A stretch of 64,000 nucleotides of DNA from DASRDU01 sp046331565. Lineage in GTDB: Bacteria; Acidobacteriota; Blastocatellia; RBC074. The stretch covers positions 310,001-374,000 of the forward strand of contig JAXLQP010000001.1 of NCBI GenBank assembly GCA_046331565.1. The letters run 5' to 3'. The number at the start of each line of letters is the position of its first letter. The stretch's first letter is position 1. Made by a program: the position numbers and the translations under genes. The notes under the pieces were generated by a model. It worked only from the letters and a program-made list of their open reading frames with translations. It was not told the DNA's origin and ran no database searches. Below, piece by piece: positions 35,701 to 43,367 of the stretch.

Positions 35701-35810
35701 TGCTGCGCAAACACAAAGGCAACATCACCCGCGCCGCCCGCGAACTCGAAATGACCCGGCGCGGCCTGCAACTCAAACTTGCACGCCTCAACCTCAGCGC
35801 CGATCAGTGA
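32730..35810 (+). CDS. Sigma-54-dependent activator with TPR sensor domain and Fis-type HTH
   Basis: A protein of about 1026 residues. The N-terminal half (about 40-530) is a run of TPR-like helix pairs (AIAVLNAALREAVEN, AQEALERALAIADEADE, AQQLLERALNIARENG). After a linker comes a sigma-54 AAA+ domain with Walker A GESGTGKE (about 731-738), GAFTGA (about 778) for sigma-54 contact, FLDEVGD and RLNVIRLPVPPLRER. A C-terminal Fis-type HTH (GNITRAARELEMTRRGLQLK) ends the protein. There is no receiver domain, so control is presumably by ligand or protein binding to the TPR part. I start at the ATG at 32730 because the upstream open frame is the inverted repeat. It may act on sigma-54 promoters nearby. 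Confidence 0.88.
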   Translation: MNRRPLIPDPETERKKRDTGSGVIDFASARLRSLSGNAGSTLNTELEEIRLLLDQGQASQAQKRILALMKAARNDASLIARARCALSLSFEMQGRYRESLDAVARYEAPEARAELDAEALSCVRTHIGLACNYTGDHPKAIAVLNAALREAVENESDGQIGTICTALARVYRSINEYTIARDHARKALEHFRNTGDWRGLAEAWFAVAMADFYEGRWEAALENFEQARTLIGDHPASYLLGKIYINMAGSCWFLKRPHDGIRHLEKAISYFETTEHKSNAIDGWNNLGINLTLVGEWTRAQEALERALAIADEADERKARVPMILDSLGELRLLQGRLDEAQQLLERALNIARENGNKWYEGQALRTLSQCHLTMNDPARALAEAQQALALGERISDRQAICESRLLLAEAMLEAGRTDDCAAALQTLAEETKDSPEDLAISGEAQRLHGLMAFRQHDTARAAHHFGRCISIFEMLGDVYRSALAHYLLGETYAATQPERAAEHLVQAVESFQKLGAGQALARAEAALIRLDRNVPARQDEVAALIQMLMLRLSEAVASRELLLRELASVIREETQARRVLIAEPHRSEAGQHRVVTVNGWSETDSLELVELLCRAGSSAEREHLAAQHNLSILSLKPTRALPATILVSPRHSATLPFGLSIEPLLRVVELGLNTCALQDKEGGGSDGFETAASAAQGLMSGFIHSSPAMTRLVEEIYKIRSSDVTVLVTGESGTGKELVARAVHAVSSRRSKVFVPFNCTAVPKELSDAFLFGYKRGAFTGAVADSAGVIRAAEGGTLFLDEVGDLPLEIQPKLLRFLQEGEIQPLGEHRPTRVDVRVIAATNTDLEEMVAAGRFREDLYYRLNVIRLPVPPLRERRSEIPAIVNHYIRHYSEKFGRRDIQISPQALDLLMVCDWPGNVRQLTNEIQRVVARAEDSTLITPNHLSPELRRTAPAVSYSGSGSAAAGEFFWQNMTLNEAMEHLERIFITEVLRKHKGNITRAARELEMTRRGLQLKLARLNLSADQ

Positions 35811-35866
35811 CGCGGCGCAAAGACCAGTGGCGTGAAATCCAGGCCTTTTGAAAGGAACTCGAATCA

Positions 35867-35948
35867 CCCCCGTAGTGACGAATTCATTCGTTCTGTTTTG
35901 AGCAACGCGGTTTTGGAAGCAGAACGAATGAATTCGTCACTACGGGGG
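35867..35948. repeat. Inverted repeat, family B (CGTAGTGACGAATTCATTCG), copy 1
   Basis: Perfect 29-base arms at 35867-35895 and 35920-35948 around a 24-base loop, between the activator gene and the convergent glycosylase gene. A second family member is at 45709-45792. Confidence 0.9.
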
Positions 35949-35993
35949 AGCAGCCTGGTTCCATCACCAATCCGTAACTTCAGGCCATCAGGC

Positions 35994-36590
35994 TTAAAGA
36001 CCCGCCGCACGTTCCGCTTTGCGATCACGTTTTGAAACGCCCGGACTGCCCGCGACATAAAACCGCCAGAGCGGATCGGCATTTTTCGTGATGCCGATTC
36101 GCGTGGTCGTAATCACCGGCTCAGTCAGTTGTTCACCGCTCACGATAAAAACGTCCGAAGCCTTTGAAGTCAGGTCAAGGCCGTTGTGTGACAGATCAAG
36201 CTGCATCACGCGGCAAATCCGGCCCGGCCCGTTGGCATCGGCAATCTGATCCAGCCCGCGAATCAGCACCGCCGCCGCAATTCCTTCAGGCTGCGTGACG
36301 ACATTGAAGCAGTAATACATGCCATAAATGAAATAGACATAGCTCGACCCCGGCGGCCCGAAGAGCGGCGCATTGCGCGCCGTGCGACCCCGAAAGCCAT
36401 GCATCGCCGGATCGCCCGGTAAATAGGCCTCAGTCTCAACAATCCTGCCAGCAAGCAGCCTGCCGTCCTCAAGCCTCCGCACCAGCCACGCGCCGAGCAT
36501 CAGCCGCGCCACGCCGACCGTGTCGCCAGCATAAAAATCAGCCGACAGCGTCACCCTGCGACTGATAACGGATGGATTGAAAGTATTCAT
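35994..36590 (-). CDS. mpg: 3-methyladenine DNA glycosylase (Mpg/AAG family)
   Basis: A protein of about 198 residues, the usual family length, which excises alkylated purines at the start of base-excision repair. Visible motifs are LLGAWLVRRL-type start (LMLGAWLVRR), IVETEAYLPGDPAMHGFRG with the catalytic glutamate in VETEAY, YVYFIYGMYYCFNVV with the intercalating tyrosine region, and the final NADPLWRFYVAGSPGVSK. The frame stays open upstream, but that part is the nested repeat at 36621-36839, so I start at the ATG at 36590 (one at 36599 is also possible). Confidence 0.9.
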   Translation of the reverse strand: MNTFNPSVISRRVTLSADFYAGDTVGVARLMLGAWLVRRLEDGRLLAGRIVETEAYLPGDPAMHGFRGRTARNAPLFGPPGSSYVYFIYGMYYCFNVVTQPEGIAAAVLIRGLDQIADANGPGRICRVMQLDLSHNGLDLTSKASDVFIVSGEQLTEPVITTTRIGITKNADPLWRFYVAGSPGVSKRDRKAERAAGL

Positions 36591-36620
36591 CAAAGTCATC
36601 AAAGATGGACGCTGACTCAG

Positions 36621-36839
36621 AGCGCGGAGCGTGTGGAGTGCGGCAGCCTGGCGCCGCCTTCGTGTCCGGCACGTGCAGACTCTGGAATCGAGGAAAGATT
36701 TTTCCACGAAGCCACACGAAACAGCACGAAGAAAGATCAAAGGGTCGTGGTTTCACTTCGTGAGTCTTCGTGTCGCTTCGTGGAGGAAATTTCTTTATCA
36801 AAGCGGCGCCAGGCTGCCGCACTCCACACGCTCCGCGCT
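36621..36839. repeat. Nested inverted repeat, 37-bp perfect outer arms
   Basis: Outer arms 36621-36657 and 36803-36839 (core GTGTGGAGTGCGGCAGCC) are perfect complements. Inside lies a second palindrome built on TTCCACGAAGCCACACGAA (from about 36702) and TTCGTGTCGCTTCGTGG (from about 36768). The inner motif CCACGAAGCCACACGAA recurs alone at about 57244-57260. Sits between divergent glycosylase and TSUP genes. Confidence 0.88.
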
Positions 36840-36954
36840 GTCAGTCGTCCTGGCTTTGCCTGGAAAAGTTCTGTTGCGCATTTTTGCGTTGTCATCAGCG
36901 AGCGATTACTATGCCTGAGTGATCAACTGAAGTGAAAGGGAGCGGCCTGCGGCG

Positions 36955-37740
36955 GTGAATCCATTACATATCGTGCTGATTTTCGGTTCCGGGTTTATTG
37001 GCGGAATGATGAATGCAGTGGCCGGTGGCGGAACGCTGGTGACTTTCCCGACGCTGATCTGGCACGGACTGTCACCGATCAGCGCCAATGCGACCAACGC
37101 CTTTGCGCTGTGGCCGGGCAGCCTGAGCGGGGCGTGGGGATTCAGGCGCGAAATCAGGCACAGCCAGCGCTGGCATTTTGCGCTGCTGGTGCCAAGTTTC
37201 ATCGGCGGTCTGATTGGCGCGATTCTGCTGCGCCTGACGCCGGAAAAGATTTTTGAGCGGATGGTGCCGTTTCTGATTCTGTTCGCCACGCTGCTGTTTA
37301 TGATTCAGGGGCCGGTGCAGCGATGGTTGCGCCGCAGGCAGGGCGATCAGGAGCCTGAAAGACCACAGCACGCCCAGGTTTCGCGGCGCTGGATGATTCA
37401 GGCCCTGGTCTTTCAACTCATGGCGGCAATTTATGGCGGATATTTTGGCGCGGGCATGGGCATTGTGATGCTGGCGAATCTGGGGCTGATCGGGCTGACC
37501 GACATTCACGAAATGAACGGATTGAAAAACCTGTTCGGCTTTGTCATCAATTTCATTGCCGCGCTCTATTTTGTCAAAGCCGGGCTGGTTTCCTGGCCTG
37601 AAACCTTTCTGATGATGGCGGGCGCGACAGTCGGCGGTTATTGCAGCGCCGGAGTCGCGCGTCGCCTCGGTCGTGAATATGCTCGCGGCGCAGTCATCGT
37701 CATCGGCTTCGTGATTGCGCTGGCCATGCTGCTCAAATAA
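36955..37740 (+). CDS. TSUP family membrane permease (TauE/SafE)
   Basis: A 261-residue integral membrane protein with about eight hydrophobic segments in two pseudo-symmetric halves. The first half has SGFIGGMMNAVAGGGTLVTFP and the second has YGGYFGAGMGIVMLANLGLIG, the paired glycine-rich motifs of the family. Both are here split for length: GSGFIGGMMNAVAGG and AIYGGYFGAGMGI. Family members export or import small organosulfur or sulfite anions; the substrate cannot be told. Translation probably starts at GTG at 36955, 16 bases after AAAGGGAG. Confidence 0.85.
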   Translation: MNPLHIVLIFGSGFIGGMMNAVAGGGTLVTFPTLIWHGLSPISANATNAFALWPGSLSGAWGFRREIRHSQRWHFALLVPSFIGGLIGAILLRLTPEKIFERMVPFLILFATLLFMIQGPVQRWLRRRQGDQEPERPQHAQVSRRWMIQALVFQLMAAIYGGYFGAGMGIVMLANLGLIGLTDIHEMNGLKNLFGFVINFIAALYFVKAGLVSWPETFLMMAGATVGGYCSAGVARRLGREYARGAVIVIGFVIALAMLLK

Positions 37741-37762
37741 TAAAGCCGACTGCCTGAACCGG

Positions 37763-37868
37763 GAGCAAAGCAATCACCCGGGTACGCACGCTTCCAGCGT
37801 GCTGTGCTTCAGGGAAATAATGAATTTTCAAAGCACAGCACGCTGGAAGCCAGGTGATTGCTTTGCTC
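37763..37868. repeat. Inverted repeat, family C (GTACGCACGCTTCCAGCGTGC), copy 1
   Basis: Right arm 37831-37868 pairs with left arm 37763-37810 apart from an extra GGTACGCACG in the left arm. The core CGCTTCCAGCGTGCTG is shared with the palindrome at 47099-47194. Confidence 0.85.
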
Positions 37869-37886
37869 GCGGCCTGAACCTGAGTG

Positions 37887-38660
37887 ATGAATACTAATCT
37901 CAGCAACCCTGACCACATCGAGACCATCGAGCAGGCGCTCTCTGCGCTCGGCGTGACTGAAAAGACACTGACCGGCGCTGAACGTGCGGCACTCGATGAG
38001 CAGGGCTACGTTATTCTGCGCGATGTTTTTGCGGCGGCTGAACTGAACCAGTTGCGCGCCATCTTTGAAGAAGCTGTCAGAGAAAACAGTCGCGGCAGGG
38101 CGGCTGAGGCGAGTCAGAGCGGCACGCGGCACGCAAGCGACCTGCTCGCGCGCGGCGCGGCGGTGCAGTCGCTTTGCTTTCAACCTCGTATTCTGGCGGC
38201 GGTTCATCACATCATCAGGCGGCGTTTCTCAACTCCGCGCATCACCGGGCGCGATCCGCTGCCGGGTTACGGTCAGCAGGGTCTGCACGCCGACTGGATC
38301 GGGCCGGGTCTGAATGGAAAGTATGACGTTGCCACCGCCATCGGGCTGCTTGATGAATTCACGAAGGTAAACGGCGCTACGCGGGTTGTGCCAGGCACGC
38401 ATCGAATCGCAGTGCGGATGGACAAGCGCGTGGCTGATCCGGCTTATGTGCATGCGCAGCAGTTGATCGTGACGGCTCCGGCAGGTGCGGCGCTGGTTTT
38501 CAATGGCCATTTGTGGCATTCGGCCACGCGCAATCAAAGCTCACAGCCGCGCCGCACGCTGCAATACACCTTTGTCGCGCACGAATTCAGCCGGATGAAT
38601 GGCGTGAACCCGCAGCCGGTTGAAGCCATCAACCCGGCCATCAGATTTCTGCTGAGCTGA
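37887..38660 (+). CDS. Phytanoyl-CoA dioxygenase family protein (Fe(II)/2-oxoglutarate)
   Basis: A 257-residue non-haem iron dioxygenase with the HxD facial-triad motif in GLHADWIGPG, a distal histidine in HLWHSATRN and the 2-oxoglutarate-binding arginine in RRTLQYTF. GATRVVPGTHR is the usual PhyH core segment. Such enzymes hydroxylate lipids or small natural products using 2-oxoglutarate and oxygen; the substrate is not evident. An in-frame GTG lies one codon upstream of the chosen ATG. The stop is eight bases from the convergent response-regulator gene. Confidence 0.82.
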   Translation: MNTNLSNPDHIETIEQALSALGVTEKTLTGAERAALDEQGYVILRDVFAAAELNQLRAIFEEAVRENSRGRAAEASQSGTRHASDLLARGAAVQSLCFQPRILAAVHHIIRRRFSTPRITGRDPLPGYGQQGLHADWIGPGLNGKYDVATAIGLLDEFTKVNGATRVVPGTHRIAVRMDKRVADPAYVHAQQLIVTAPAGAALVFNGHLWHSATRNQSSQPRRTLQYTFVAHEFSRMNGVNPQPVEAINPAIRFLLS

Positions 38661-38668
38661 CGAATGAT

Positions 38669-40045
38669 TTATTCGTCGCTGCCGTCAGATTCGCGGTACA
38701 GCTTCAGTTTGTTGTGCAGCGTCTTGAGGCTGATGTTGAGCATTTCGGCAGCGCGGGTTTTATTGTTGCCGGTCTTGATCAGCGTTTTGAGAATCAACTG
38801 GCGTTCGGCTTCGTCAAGCGGAATGCCGACCGGGAAGGTGATGGTGTCCTCGGAAGCGAGCGGGCGGCCATCGAGCAGTTGCGGCGGCAGGTGCTGTTTT
38901 TCGATGCGCTGGCCTTCGCAGATAATGACCGCGTGTTCGATCACATTGCGCAATTCGCGCACGTTGCCGGGCCACATATGGCGCGCAAAAATTTCCAGCA
39001 CTTCAGGTGACACGATGCGCGCTTCGCGGTGATGGCGTTCGCGCATTTCATCAACCAGGTACTGAGTCAGCAGCGGCAGGTCATCGCGGCGTTCACGCAG
39101 CGGCGGCAACTGAATGTGAATGACGTTGAGGCGATAGAGCAGGTCTTCGCGCATTTCGCCCTTGCGGACGGCTTCGTGCGGATCTTTGTTGGTGGCGGCC
39201 AGCACGCGCACATCAACCGGGACTTCGCGGGTGCTGCCCAGGCGGCGCACCTTGCGATCTTCGAGCACGCGCAGCAGCTTGGCCTGCAACACCGCAGGCA
39301 TTTCCGCAATTTCATCCAGAAAGAGCGTCCCCGTGTTGGCGAGTTCAAAACAGCCTTCGCGGCGCGCAATCGCGCCAGTGAACGCGCCTTTTTCGTGGCC
39401 GAAGAGTTCAGATTCCATCAGCGTTTCGGGAATGGCCGAACAGTTGATGGCGACAAACGGATTCTGCGCGCGGGGGCTGAGGTTGTGAATCGTATTCGCC
39501 ACGACCTCCTTGCCCGTTCCCGATTCGCCGGTAATCAGCACCGAAACTGAAGTCCCGGCGACCTGTTCGATGACGTTGTAAACCATCCGCATCGCGTGCG
39601 AGTTGCCGACGAGTTTGCCGTAAACGCCGTGATCGCGCAGTTGCCGCCGCAGCACGGCGTTTTCGCGCTGCGCGGCGTGCTGTTCGATGGCGCGCTGTAG
39701 CACGACATTCATCTGCCGCGTGTTGATCGGCTTTTCAAAATAGTAATAAGCCCCGTCTTCCTTGACGGCGCGCACGGCATCCTCAACGCTGGCCTGTCCG
39801 GTCAGCAGGATGACAGCAGTCTCCGGCAGCTCCTGCCGCAACCTGGCCAGCAGCGCAAACCCGTCCAGTTTCGGCATGCGAATGTCGGTGATAATGGCCG
39901 CCGGAACAAAATCAGCCGCGACCTGCAACGCTTCCAGCCCGTCCGAAGCCGACTTCGTTTCATAACCCCAGGCCGACACGATTTCGCTCAACCCTTCGCG
40001 GGCCGACTGTTCGTCATCAACAATCAGAACTCTGGCTTTACTCAT
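38669..40045 (-). CDS. Sigma-54-dependent response regulator (NtrC/AtoC type)
   Basis: A 458-residue three-domain regulator. The receiver domain carries D10/D11, phospho-acceptor D54 (IITDIRMP) and the lysine of FEKP. The sigma-54 AAA+ domain has GESGTGKE (173-180), GAFTGA (220-225), FLDEIAEMP and LLYRLNVIHIQLPPLRER. A Fis-type HTH (NNKTRAAEMLNISLKTLHNK) ends the protein. Phosphorylation by a sensor kinase, not present in the window, would trigger oligomer formation and open-complex formation at -24/-12 promoters. It is the best local candidate to bind the palindromes upstream of the adaptor/ATPase and ADOP genes. The ATG six codons into the longest frame is preferred. Confidence 0.92.
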   Translation of the reverse strand: MSKARVLIVDDEQSAREGLSEIVSAWGYETKSASDGLEALQVAADFVPAAIITDIRMPKLDGFALLARLRQELPETAVILLTGQASVEDAVRAVKEDGAYYYFEKPINTRQMNVVLQRAIEQHAAQRENAVLRRQLRDHGVYGKLVGNSHAMRMVYNVIEQVAGTSVSVLITGESGTGKEVVANTIHNLSPRAQNPFVAINCSAIPETLMESELFGHEKGAFTGAIARREGCFELANTGTLFLDEIAEMPAVLQAKLLRVLEDRKVRRLGSTREVPVDVRVLAATNKDPHEAVRKGEMREDLLYRLNVIHIQLPPLRERRDDLPLLTQYLVDEMRERHHREARIVSPEVLEIFARHMWPGNVRELRNVIEHAVIICEGQRIEKQHLPPQLLDGRPLASEDTITFPVGIPLDEAERQLILKTLIKTGNNKTRAAEMLNISLKTLHNKLKLYRESDGSDE

Positions 40046-40119
40046 ACCCGCAAAGTCTAGCATAAAGTTCGGTGCTTGCCTGCCCGTTCAGGACTGAATC
40101 ACAAGGAACGCAGGCGATT

Positions 40120-40312
40120 AACAAGGAATGCAGGCGTCCCGTCTCTAACAAGGAACGCAGGCGTCCCGTCTCTAACAAGGAACGCAGGCGTCCCGTCTCT
40201 AACAAGGAACGCAGGCGTCCCGTCTCTAACAAGGAACGCAGGCGTCCCGTCTCTAACAAGGAACGCAGGCGTCCGTCTCTAACAAGGAACGCAGGCGTCC
40301 CGCCTGCCTGTC
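40120..40312. repeat. 27-bp tandem minisatellite
   Basis: Units start at 40120, 40147, 40174, 40201, 40228 and 40255 (the last lacks one C), followed by a partial seventh at 40281. The unit begins AACAAGGAACGCAGGCGTCC. Units differ by at most one or two bases, so expansion is recent. There are no spacers. Confidence 0.95.
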
Positions 40313-40337
40313 TTTCTTTCAATGCACCTTGATCGAA

Positions 40338-40440
40338 ACCCAGGCAGGCGGGACGCCTGCGTTCCTTGTTGGCATTGAGCGACGGACAGGCAGGCGGGAC
40401 GCCTGCGTTCCTTGTTATTGCCTGCGCTCCTTGTTAATTG
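40338..40440. repeat. Inverted copies of the 27-bp minisatellite core
   Basis: Two reverse-complement copies with a longer GCAGGCGGGACGCCTGCGTT core lie at about 40344-40370 and 40390-40416, plus a degenerate one to about 40436. With the forward array they can form very long hairpins. The convergently or co-oriented genes on both sides are separated by this 430-base non-coding block. Confidence 0.85.
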
Positions 40441-40495
40441 CAAAGGCGCAGTGAACATTGAGTTGTCCCCTGCGCCTTTTGATTTGAACTGCGAA

Positions 40496-43066
40496 TTACC
40501 GGCGCGGCAGGCGAATGGCGTAATCGTGCCAGCAGCCGACTTCGCCGTTTTCGTCACCGTCATCCGCCACACCTCTGCCGAAGGGAAGTGCGGTTGTTGC
40601 GGCGGGCGCAGGTGCGGCGAATTTCGGATCGAGCACCTTTGCAATCTGATCGCGCACGTCTTCGAGGTGGAGCCGCGAAGTGCGGTCAGTGGCGCGCGCC
40701 AGCGCCCTGGTCACATCGGCGCTCAGGGCGCGCAGTTCACCGCGAATCAGCGGGCGCTGATCGTCCGTGACTGCCAGGCGACCGTTGAGCTTGTCGCCCA
40801 TCAGGTCAATGTAAGCGCGTTGCAGGTTGCGACGATAGGCGTCAATCCTGATCGCTCCCGTGCCTTCGATTTCGCTGAAGATGCCCCGGCGCACGTCGGA
40901 GAGAAAATCAACCGGACGATAAGCCGCCGCGCTGTCCATCGCTTCCTGTTCGACCAGGCGCGCAAAACGCGCTGAACTCATCAGCGATGACAGCACGCGC
41001 TGCTGCGACATCTTCACCCGTTCCAGCGCGCCGTTCGGCTCGATGCGCCGCAGCACTTCGGGTTTGAGCGCCCACGCCGGAGTCGTGAATGCCTTGTCAG
41101 CGAGGAATTTCACCGCACCCTGCTGTCGTTCCTTCGGCACCGGAACAAACAGCACGCCGTCCTGCCCGCCGTGTTTCTGCTGCGAATTGAACGCGCCGAC
41201 AAGCTGCGTGACGTGATTCATCTCCAGCACCCACTGACCGAGCATGCGGCCATAGAGTTCTTCGAGATCGTCGTAAGGCTCGCCGGTCTGCGTCGTCGCA
41301 GTCAGCAGCATGTTCGAGACACGTTCGAGGTTTTTCAGGCCGAGCGCGGTTGACGCTACTGCGTCGGCATCGCCCACTGCTTCGGTGTTTTCGCCCGGAT
41401 CAGCGCCGCGTGATTTGTCGGTCGTGAAGCGCAGCCAGGGCGTTTTGTCCTGCGCCCGCGCCCATTCATCGAGGGTTTTCTTTTCATCAGCGGCGGTGCG
41501 AGCCTCATCAATCGGTTTGTAGCCCCACATCGTCGCCCACTTGTCGTAAGGGCCGATCTTCGGAATCAGGTCTTTCACGTCAATTTTGTCTTCGGGCTGC
41601 GCGACGTAATTGAAGCGCGAATAGTCCATCAGCGTCGGCGTGTGGCTCATCTTTCTGACCCATTCGCGGTCGCGCACTTTTTCAGCCGGATACATCGAAC
41701 TCGCTTTCATATTGTGCTGAAAACCGAGCGTGTGGCCGACTTCGTGCGCGACGACATACTGAATCAGTTCGCCCATCAGATCATCGGGCAGCGGCAGCTT
41801 CTGCGCGCGCGGATCAAGCGGGCCGACCTGCGTGAAATACCAGTCGCGGGCCAGGTTCATGACGTTGTGGTAGAACTGAATGTCAGATTCCAGAATCTCG
41901 CCCGTGCGCGGGTCGTGAACGTGCGGGCCGACGGCGTTTTCAATGGTCGAAGGCAGCCATCGAATCACTGAATAACGCGCGTCTTCAGCGCTCCATTCCG
42001 GATCGTCAGCCGGAGCTTCGCGGCAGAGAATGGCGTTCCTGAATCCGGCTTCTTCAAATGCCGCCTGCCACGATTCGACGCCGCGCTTGATGAAGGGAAT
42101 CCATTTGGTCGGCGTGGCCGGGTCAACGTAATAGATGATCGGCTTGACGGGTTCAGAGAGCGCCGCGCCGGGGTCTTTCTTTTCCAGCCGCCAGCGTGTG
42201 ACGTAGGTACGTTGCGGGGCGCGGTGTTCATCCTGGCCGAAATCCATCTGCCGCACCGAGAAATAACCGACGCGCTCATCAAAGAGGCGCGGCTTCATCG
42301 GCTTTTCAGGCAGTTTGACCATGCTGTAATGCATCACCACCGAGGCGCTGCCCGTGCCCATCCCCTGCGGCAGAAACGGATTCGGCGCAGGAATGCCAGC
42401 GGTCGGAGTCACGTCAGGCGGATTGGTGAAGGTATGCGTCGCTTCGACTTCGATGTTTTCAGGGAATGACACCATGCGTTCGACAAACGAGCGCGTGGGG
42501 TCAAAGCCGCGTGCGCGCAGTCGTGAACGCGCGCTCAGTTCGGTGACTTCGGTCGTAAAGAGCCGCGTCACGTCAATCACGCACGAATCATCCCTGCCGA
42601 AGGCTTCAATGTTGAAGGCCATAATGATGGCGTCATTGTTGGCGGCTTTGACGGCTTTGTTGATCGGCTGATTCGGATCAGCGACGACTTCGTAGGAAAC
42701 ATTGCGCAGAAAGATGCGGTTGTCGCGGCGTTCCCAGCGCACGACGCGATTGCCCATCGCCTGGCCGCCGTAACCAACGCCGAGCGTGGTTTTGGCAATC
42801 TGGCTGACCCAGAGGAATTCCTTGTTGAGTTCGCTTTTCGGAATTTCGTAATACCACTTTTCTTTAATGCGGTGGACGGTGAAAACGCCGGTGTCGGATT
42901 TGGCGTCTTTGGTGATAACGCGGTCATAAGGTTTCGGTTCAGCCGACTGCTGACCGGGAAAGCCTGCGGGGCGTTCCTGTCCGCCGGGCGGGGTGGCCGG
43001 TGGATCCTGCCCGAAGGCGCAGATCGAGAAGGCAGCAAAGAGACAGATCACAGCTAATTGTTTCAT
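40496..43066 (-). CDS. Secreted zinc-dependent metalloprotease (DUF5117/DUF5118-type, metzincin-like)
   Basis: An 856-residue exported protein with signal peptide MKQLAVICLFAAFSICAFG. The middle domain has the extended zinc motif HEVGHTLGFQH (H441, E442, H445, H451), with SSMYP downstream and YSRFNYVAQPED as the likely Met-turn-equivalent region. N-terminal (about 45-300) and C-terminal (about 560-840) parts match the DUF5117/DUF5118-flanked architecture known from Bacteroidota and Acidobacteriota. It probably degrades proteins outside the inner membrane. It is divergent from the membrane-fusion protein gene, with a regulatory region between. Confidence 0.85.
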   Translation of the reverse strand: MKQLAVICLFAAFSICAFGQDPPATPPGGQERPAGFPGQQSAEPKPYDRVITKDAKSDTGVFTVHRIKEKWYYEIPKSELNKEFLWVSQIAKTTLGVGYGGQAMGNRVVRWERRDNRIFLRNVSYEVVADPNQPINKAVKAANNDAIIMAFNIEAFGRDDSCVIDVTRLFTTEVTELSARSRLRARGFDPTRSFVERMVSFPENIEVEATHTFTNPPDVTPTAGIPAPNPFLPQGMGTGSASVVMHYSMVKLPEKPMKPRLFDERVGYFSVRQMDFGQDEHRAPQRTYVTRWRLEKKDPGAALSEPVKPIIYYVDPATPTKWIPFIKRGVESWQAAFEEAGFRNAILCREAPADDPEWSAEDARYSVIRWLPSTIENAVGPHVHDPRTGEILESDIQFYHNVMNLARDWYFTQVGPLDPRAQKLPLPDDLMGELIQYVVAHEVGHTLGFQHNMKASSMYPAEKVRDREWVRKMSHTPTLMDYSRFNYVAQPEDKIDVKDLIPKIGPYDKWATMWGYKPIDEARTAADEKKTLDEWARAQDKTPWLRFTTDKSRGADPGENTEAVGDADAVASTALGLKNLERVSNMLLTATTQTGEPYDDLEELYGRMLGQWVLEMNHVTQLVGAFNSQQKHGGQDGVLFVPVPKERQQGAVKFLADKAFTTPAWALKPEVLRRIEPNGALERVKMSQQRVLSSLMSSARFARLVEQEAMDSAAAYRPVDFLSDVRRGIFSEIEGTGAIRIDAYRRNLQRAYIDLMGDKLNGRLAVTDDQRPLIRGELRALSADVTRALARATDRTSRLHLEDVRDQIAKVLDPKFAAPAPAATTALPFGRGVADDGDENGEVGCWHDYAIRLPRR

Positions 43067-43228
43067 CGGTGGCTCCTGTCGTTGGATTAAGGGAAAGCTC
43101 TGGTGACGGTCAAAACGTGAACGGCGTCAGTCTACCCATCAACAGCGGTCATTGGCAATCCTGGCCGACTGATTCAGGCGCTGCCCTGAATGAACTTTGC
43201 CGGGCGGCAGGTCAGGCCGGAATTTACC

Positions 43229-43264
43229 GTCCGCTTTTGGGAAAATTCATTCCCGGCAGCGGAC
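43229..43264. promoter_or_regulatory. Putative enhancer palindrome 1
   Basis: GTCCGCTTTTGGGAA (43229-43243), six bases, then TTCCCGGCAGCGGAC (43250-43264). The outer bases of GGG and CCC are 15 apart, as in the three other copies. The centre is 83.5 bases upstream of the sigma-54-like element at 43330. Confidence 0.6.
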
Positions 43265-43329
43265 ACAGCATTGTGTTACGCGGCGCGCTGGTTGAAGCTA
43301 TGTCCTTGCCACACTTCACTATTCGCATC

Positions 43330-43345
43330 TGGCACGGCAATTGGA
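43330..43345 (+). promoter_or_regulatory. Sigma-54-like promoter of the adaptor/ATPase operon
   Basis: TGGCACGGCAATTGGA matches TGGCACG-N4-TTGC except G for C at the -12 doublet. It ends 22 bases before the ATG at 43368, so the leader would be about a dozen bases and would start close to the CGGAGGA ribosome site. Confidence 0.55.
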
Positions 43346-43367
43346 ATAAAGACACGCGGAGGATCAT

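Noticed and set aside
36600..36740. Longer N-terminus for the 3-methyladenine glycosylase
   Set aside because: The extension is encoded by the nested palindrome; the family length is met from 36590.
40120..40312. Direct repeats that could suggest a CRISPR array
   Set aside because: Units are 27 bp with no spacers between them and no cas genes nearby; it is a minisatellite with inverted copies downstream.
40072..40332. Open frames of 68-94 codons over the 27-bp repeats on both strands
   Set aside because: They consist only of repeat-encoded NKERRRPVS or LLETGRLRS units. A 27-bp period keeps any frame open; there is no ribosome site.
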